17,500 nucleotides of DNA. Origin: Cristatella mucedo (Eukaryota; Bryozoa; Phylactolaemata; Cristatellidae). The position numbers and the translations under genes were made by a program. A model generated the notes under the pieces. It was not told the origin of the DNA and did no database searches. It worked only from the letters and a program-made list of their open reading frames with translations. The stretch spans positions 3,040,001 to 3,057,500 of the forward strand of contig WPIO01000042.1 of assembly GCA_009760855.2 (NCBI GenBank), read 5' to 3'. Below are positions 15,832 to 17,500 of the stretch, one piece after another. Each line of letters starts with the position of its first letter. Position 1 is the stretch's first letter.

Positions 15832-16827
15832 TTTGATCCCTCTCAGCCCTCCAGCACGTCGAATTCTCTCAATTCTCTTGCTACTTGTATTGATGAAATC
15901 CTCACATGGATAGCAGCAAACTTTCTTAAATGTAAAGACGATAAAGTAAACTTACTAGTAATAATCAAATCAAGTGTGATTCAGAAATTGTAAAGGTTAA
16001 CACTCACAATCGGCTTTGCCAGCATTTCTCCTGTTGAATCTGCACGAAATCTATGTGTCATGTTCCAAAGTAACCATTCATTAGACGAACACATCAGCTC
16101 CACAGTCAAGTCTCTTCCTATTTTCAGGTACATAACATTGCTAAAATTCGGGCATGTGTAGAGAGGAATGTTGCATCTAAATTAATCCATGCATTTGTGA
16201 CATCCCGTCTCGACTTTTGTAACTCACTGGTTGCTGGTCTACCGGCCTGTTAACTCAGGTGCTTACAGCTGTGCATAACTCTGCAGCTAGGCTTGTCTGT
16301 CATGAGCTTGGCAGCTTCCACATCACACCACTTCTCGCCGACCTGCATTGGCTCCTAACAAGCAATGCATCGACTTTAACGTTCTGTCATTCATTTTTAG
16401 GTCCCTTTATTCTTGGGCTCAAGCCTACCCATCAGATTGACTACCTCACCAGGCTAAGCATCGTACCACCCGCTTTTTGGAATCTAATCGTTTACCGATA
16501 CCTCGTACAAACCTCAAATCCTTTGGAGACTATGCCTTAGTTCGTGTGCTCCAAAAGCCTGGAACTCAATGACTTGACCCCTTTATCACAATATTTAGTG
16601 GGTCAGTGCTATTTGACTTTTACGTGCTTATGCGTGCTGACACCGTGCTTGCCGCCACTAACCATACTTGCACGCTATCCCTTTGCCTGTCACCCCTAAC
16701 CATGTTATTCTGGTTGTTTAATCAGCATGCTACCACTAAAAATTCGATCGTGCTTTTTTGCAGCAAATGTAGAGTTCCTAGAAAGAGATTAAGTTTTTGA
16801 GGGCGCTATATCAAATGTATTATTATA
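15832..16827 (+). pseudogene. Family-1 copy 2: post-RT region, 3' UTR and tail
   Basis: Starts at CTTTGCTTTGATCCCTCTC, the continuation of the RT broken at 14786. It passes through WIAANFLKCKDDK, SNHSLDEHISS, ARLVCHELGSFHITPLLADL and HWLLTSNAS, then the 3' UTR with TGCGTGCTGACACCGTGC, the degenerate hairpin, GGGCGCTATATCAAATG and a short ATT tail ending at about 16827. There are many stops. It is clearly more decayed than nested copy 3. Confidence 0.85.
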
Positions 16828-17500
16828 ATCACTGAGTATTTGCTTTTTACTGAAGGCTACTTCCCTGCTTTTAGGCGAGCTGTGTCGCCATCGAGGTCAT
16901 GTTACCGTTAGTTGTGGCACCGCTTGCTTAGCTACGAGTGTATCCGAGGTTGCACGCTTGAGCCTTCACGCCCATTTGCAATACTAAGAAATTCATTCAG
17001 GCAGTGATTCGCACAGGGACAAAAGAAAGGCAATCAAACCACTGATGTGAGTTCCGCTTCGAACGCATATCTGATTCGATACGTGCACCCGGTAGCACAA
17101 GACGTCATCACGTGCCGAGACACGGCTGGATGTTGCACGCGATGCCACAGTCTCGCGCTTGAAAAACTCCACAGGGAGCGTAAGTCCGTGACCTTGACCA
17201 CAAATGCGAGTTGATCTCGGCTCACCTTAGCCGATAGTGAATAACAACTAGCGCGATCTTGCTTCCGTTTCGCGACTTCCTTTGTTTGCGAATATTGAAG
17301 AAAGCTCGCTCTTTCCTGCGTATTGAGCGTTGGCGAATGCACGCACACGCAATTTCCGGCCGAGGCAGCAGAGGCTGTCCACTCATCAAGGGCCACCATT
17401 GAAGCGAAAATCAATCCGCTGTCCGAGCGGCTTGAAGACAAGAGCGGCAATTTGCCGTCGACCTTTAATTGAGCGTTTAATTGCGTCCAATTTAATTAAA
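16828..17500. other. Unassigned stretch
   Basis: No repeat family recognised after the LINE tail. A minus-strand open frame of 138 codons (17034-17450) is serine- and alanine-rich and shows no domain, signal peptide or motif that I know. It could be an exon or chance. Confidence 0.35.

Larger units (their letters stand above)
12786..16827 (+). mobile_element. Family-1 CR1/L2 LINE copy 2, nearly full length, with two internal disruptions
   Basis: Follows copy 1 tail-to-head in the same orientation. Its parts are a leader and endonuclease (about 12863-13850), RT (14068-14786), and the post-RT region with 3' UTR and tail (15832-16827). An inverted fragment (13850-14067) and a minus-strand family-1 insertion (14787-15831) interrupt it. 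The second gap is proven by alignment to copy 1: TTGTA at 14786 and CTTTGCTTTGATCCC at 15832 are contiguous in copy 1 apart from one base. Its 5' limit between 12774 and 12863 is not visible. Many stops and shifts make it inactive. Confidence 0.85.

Noticed and set aside
14787-16827. Twin-priming (5' inversion) or head-to-head palindrome of one LINE
   Set aside because: Both arms cover the same part of the element and each has its own 3' tail, and the plus arm continues the RT broken at 14786. Nested insertion explains everything.
17034-17450. 138-codon minus-strand gene
   Set aside because: No recognised domain, signal or neighbour context. It is Ser/Ala-rich with no supporting evidence beyond being open.

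Overview
The window looks like a piece of animal (metazoan) nuclear genome, most likely from an invertebrate. It is built from degraded CR1/L2-type non-LTR retrotransposons (LINEs), tRNA-derived SINEs and simple repeats. CR1/L2 LINEs and SINEs with Pol III A and B boxes are eukaryotic. There are no ribosome-binding-site-led genes or operons, open frames are short and overlap on both strands, and CpG is plentiful between the repeats. I find no complete host protein gene. The species cannot be named from this sequence.

Two LINE families recur. Family 1 ends in a 3' hairpin, then a GGCGCTATATCAAATG-like motif, then an (ATT)n tail. Family 2 ends in a different small hairpin, then GTGCGCTATACAAA, then a (TTACA)n tail. 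Positions 1-9700 hold scattered pieces in a CpG-rich background: a minus-strand family-2 end (526-831), a plus-strand SINE (1362-1531), isolated family-1-type tails (2783-2880, 3727-3791, 5646-5707, 7971-8035), a second, unrelated tRNA-like SINE (3340-3535), a minus-strand family-1 copy (4763-5478) and an adjoining minus-strand SINE (5485-5640).

Positions 9704-16827 are an almost continuous nest of LINEs. The first family-1 copy (9704-12773, plus) has an RT domain with YADD and is interrupted by two family-2 copies (11236-11444 and 11785-12515). It is followed in the same orientation by a second, nearly full-length family-1 copy (about 12790-16827) with an N-terminal leader, an endonuclease, an RT and a 3' end. 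That copy carries an inverted tail-less fragment (13850-14067) and a complete minus-strand family-1 insertion (14787-15831). Positions 16828-17500 hold nothing I recognise.

The biology that can be supported is a LINE/SINE partnership. The SINEs carry a family-1-like 3' tail, so the family-1 reverse transcriptase probably mobilised them. Nesting gives an order: family 1 is the older host and family 2 inserted later. This fits the state of the copies, since the largest family-2 piece still has an open frame of 222 codons while family-1 copies are full of stops and frameshifts.
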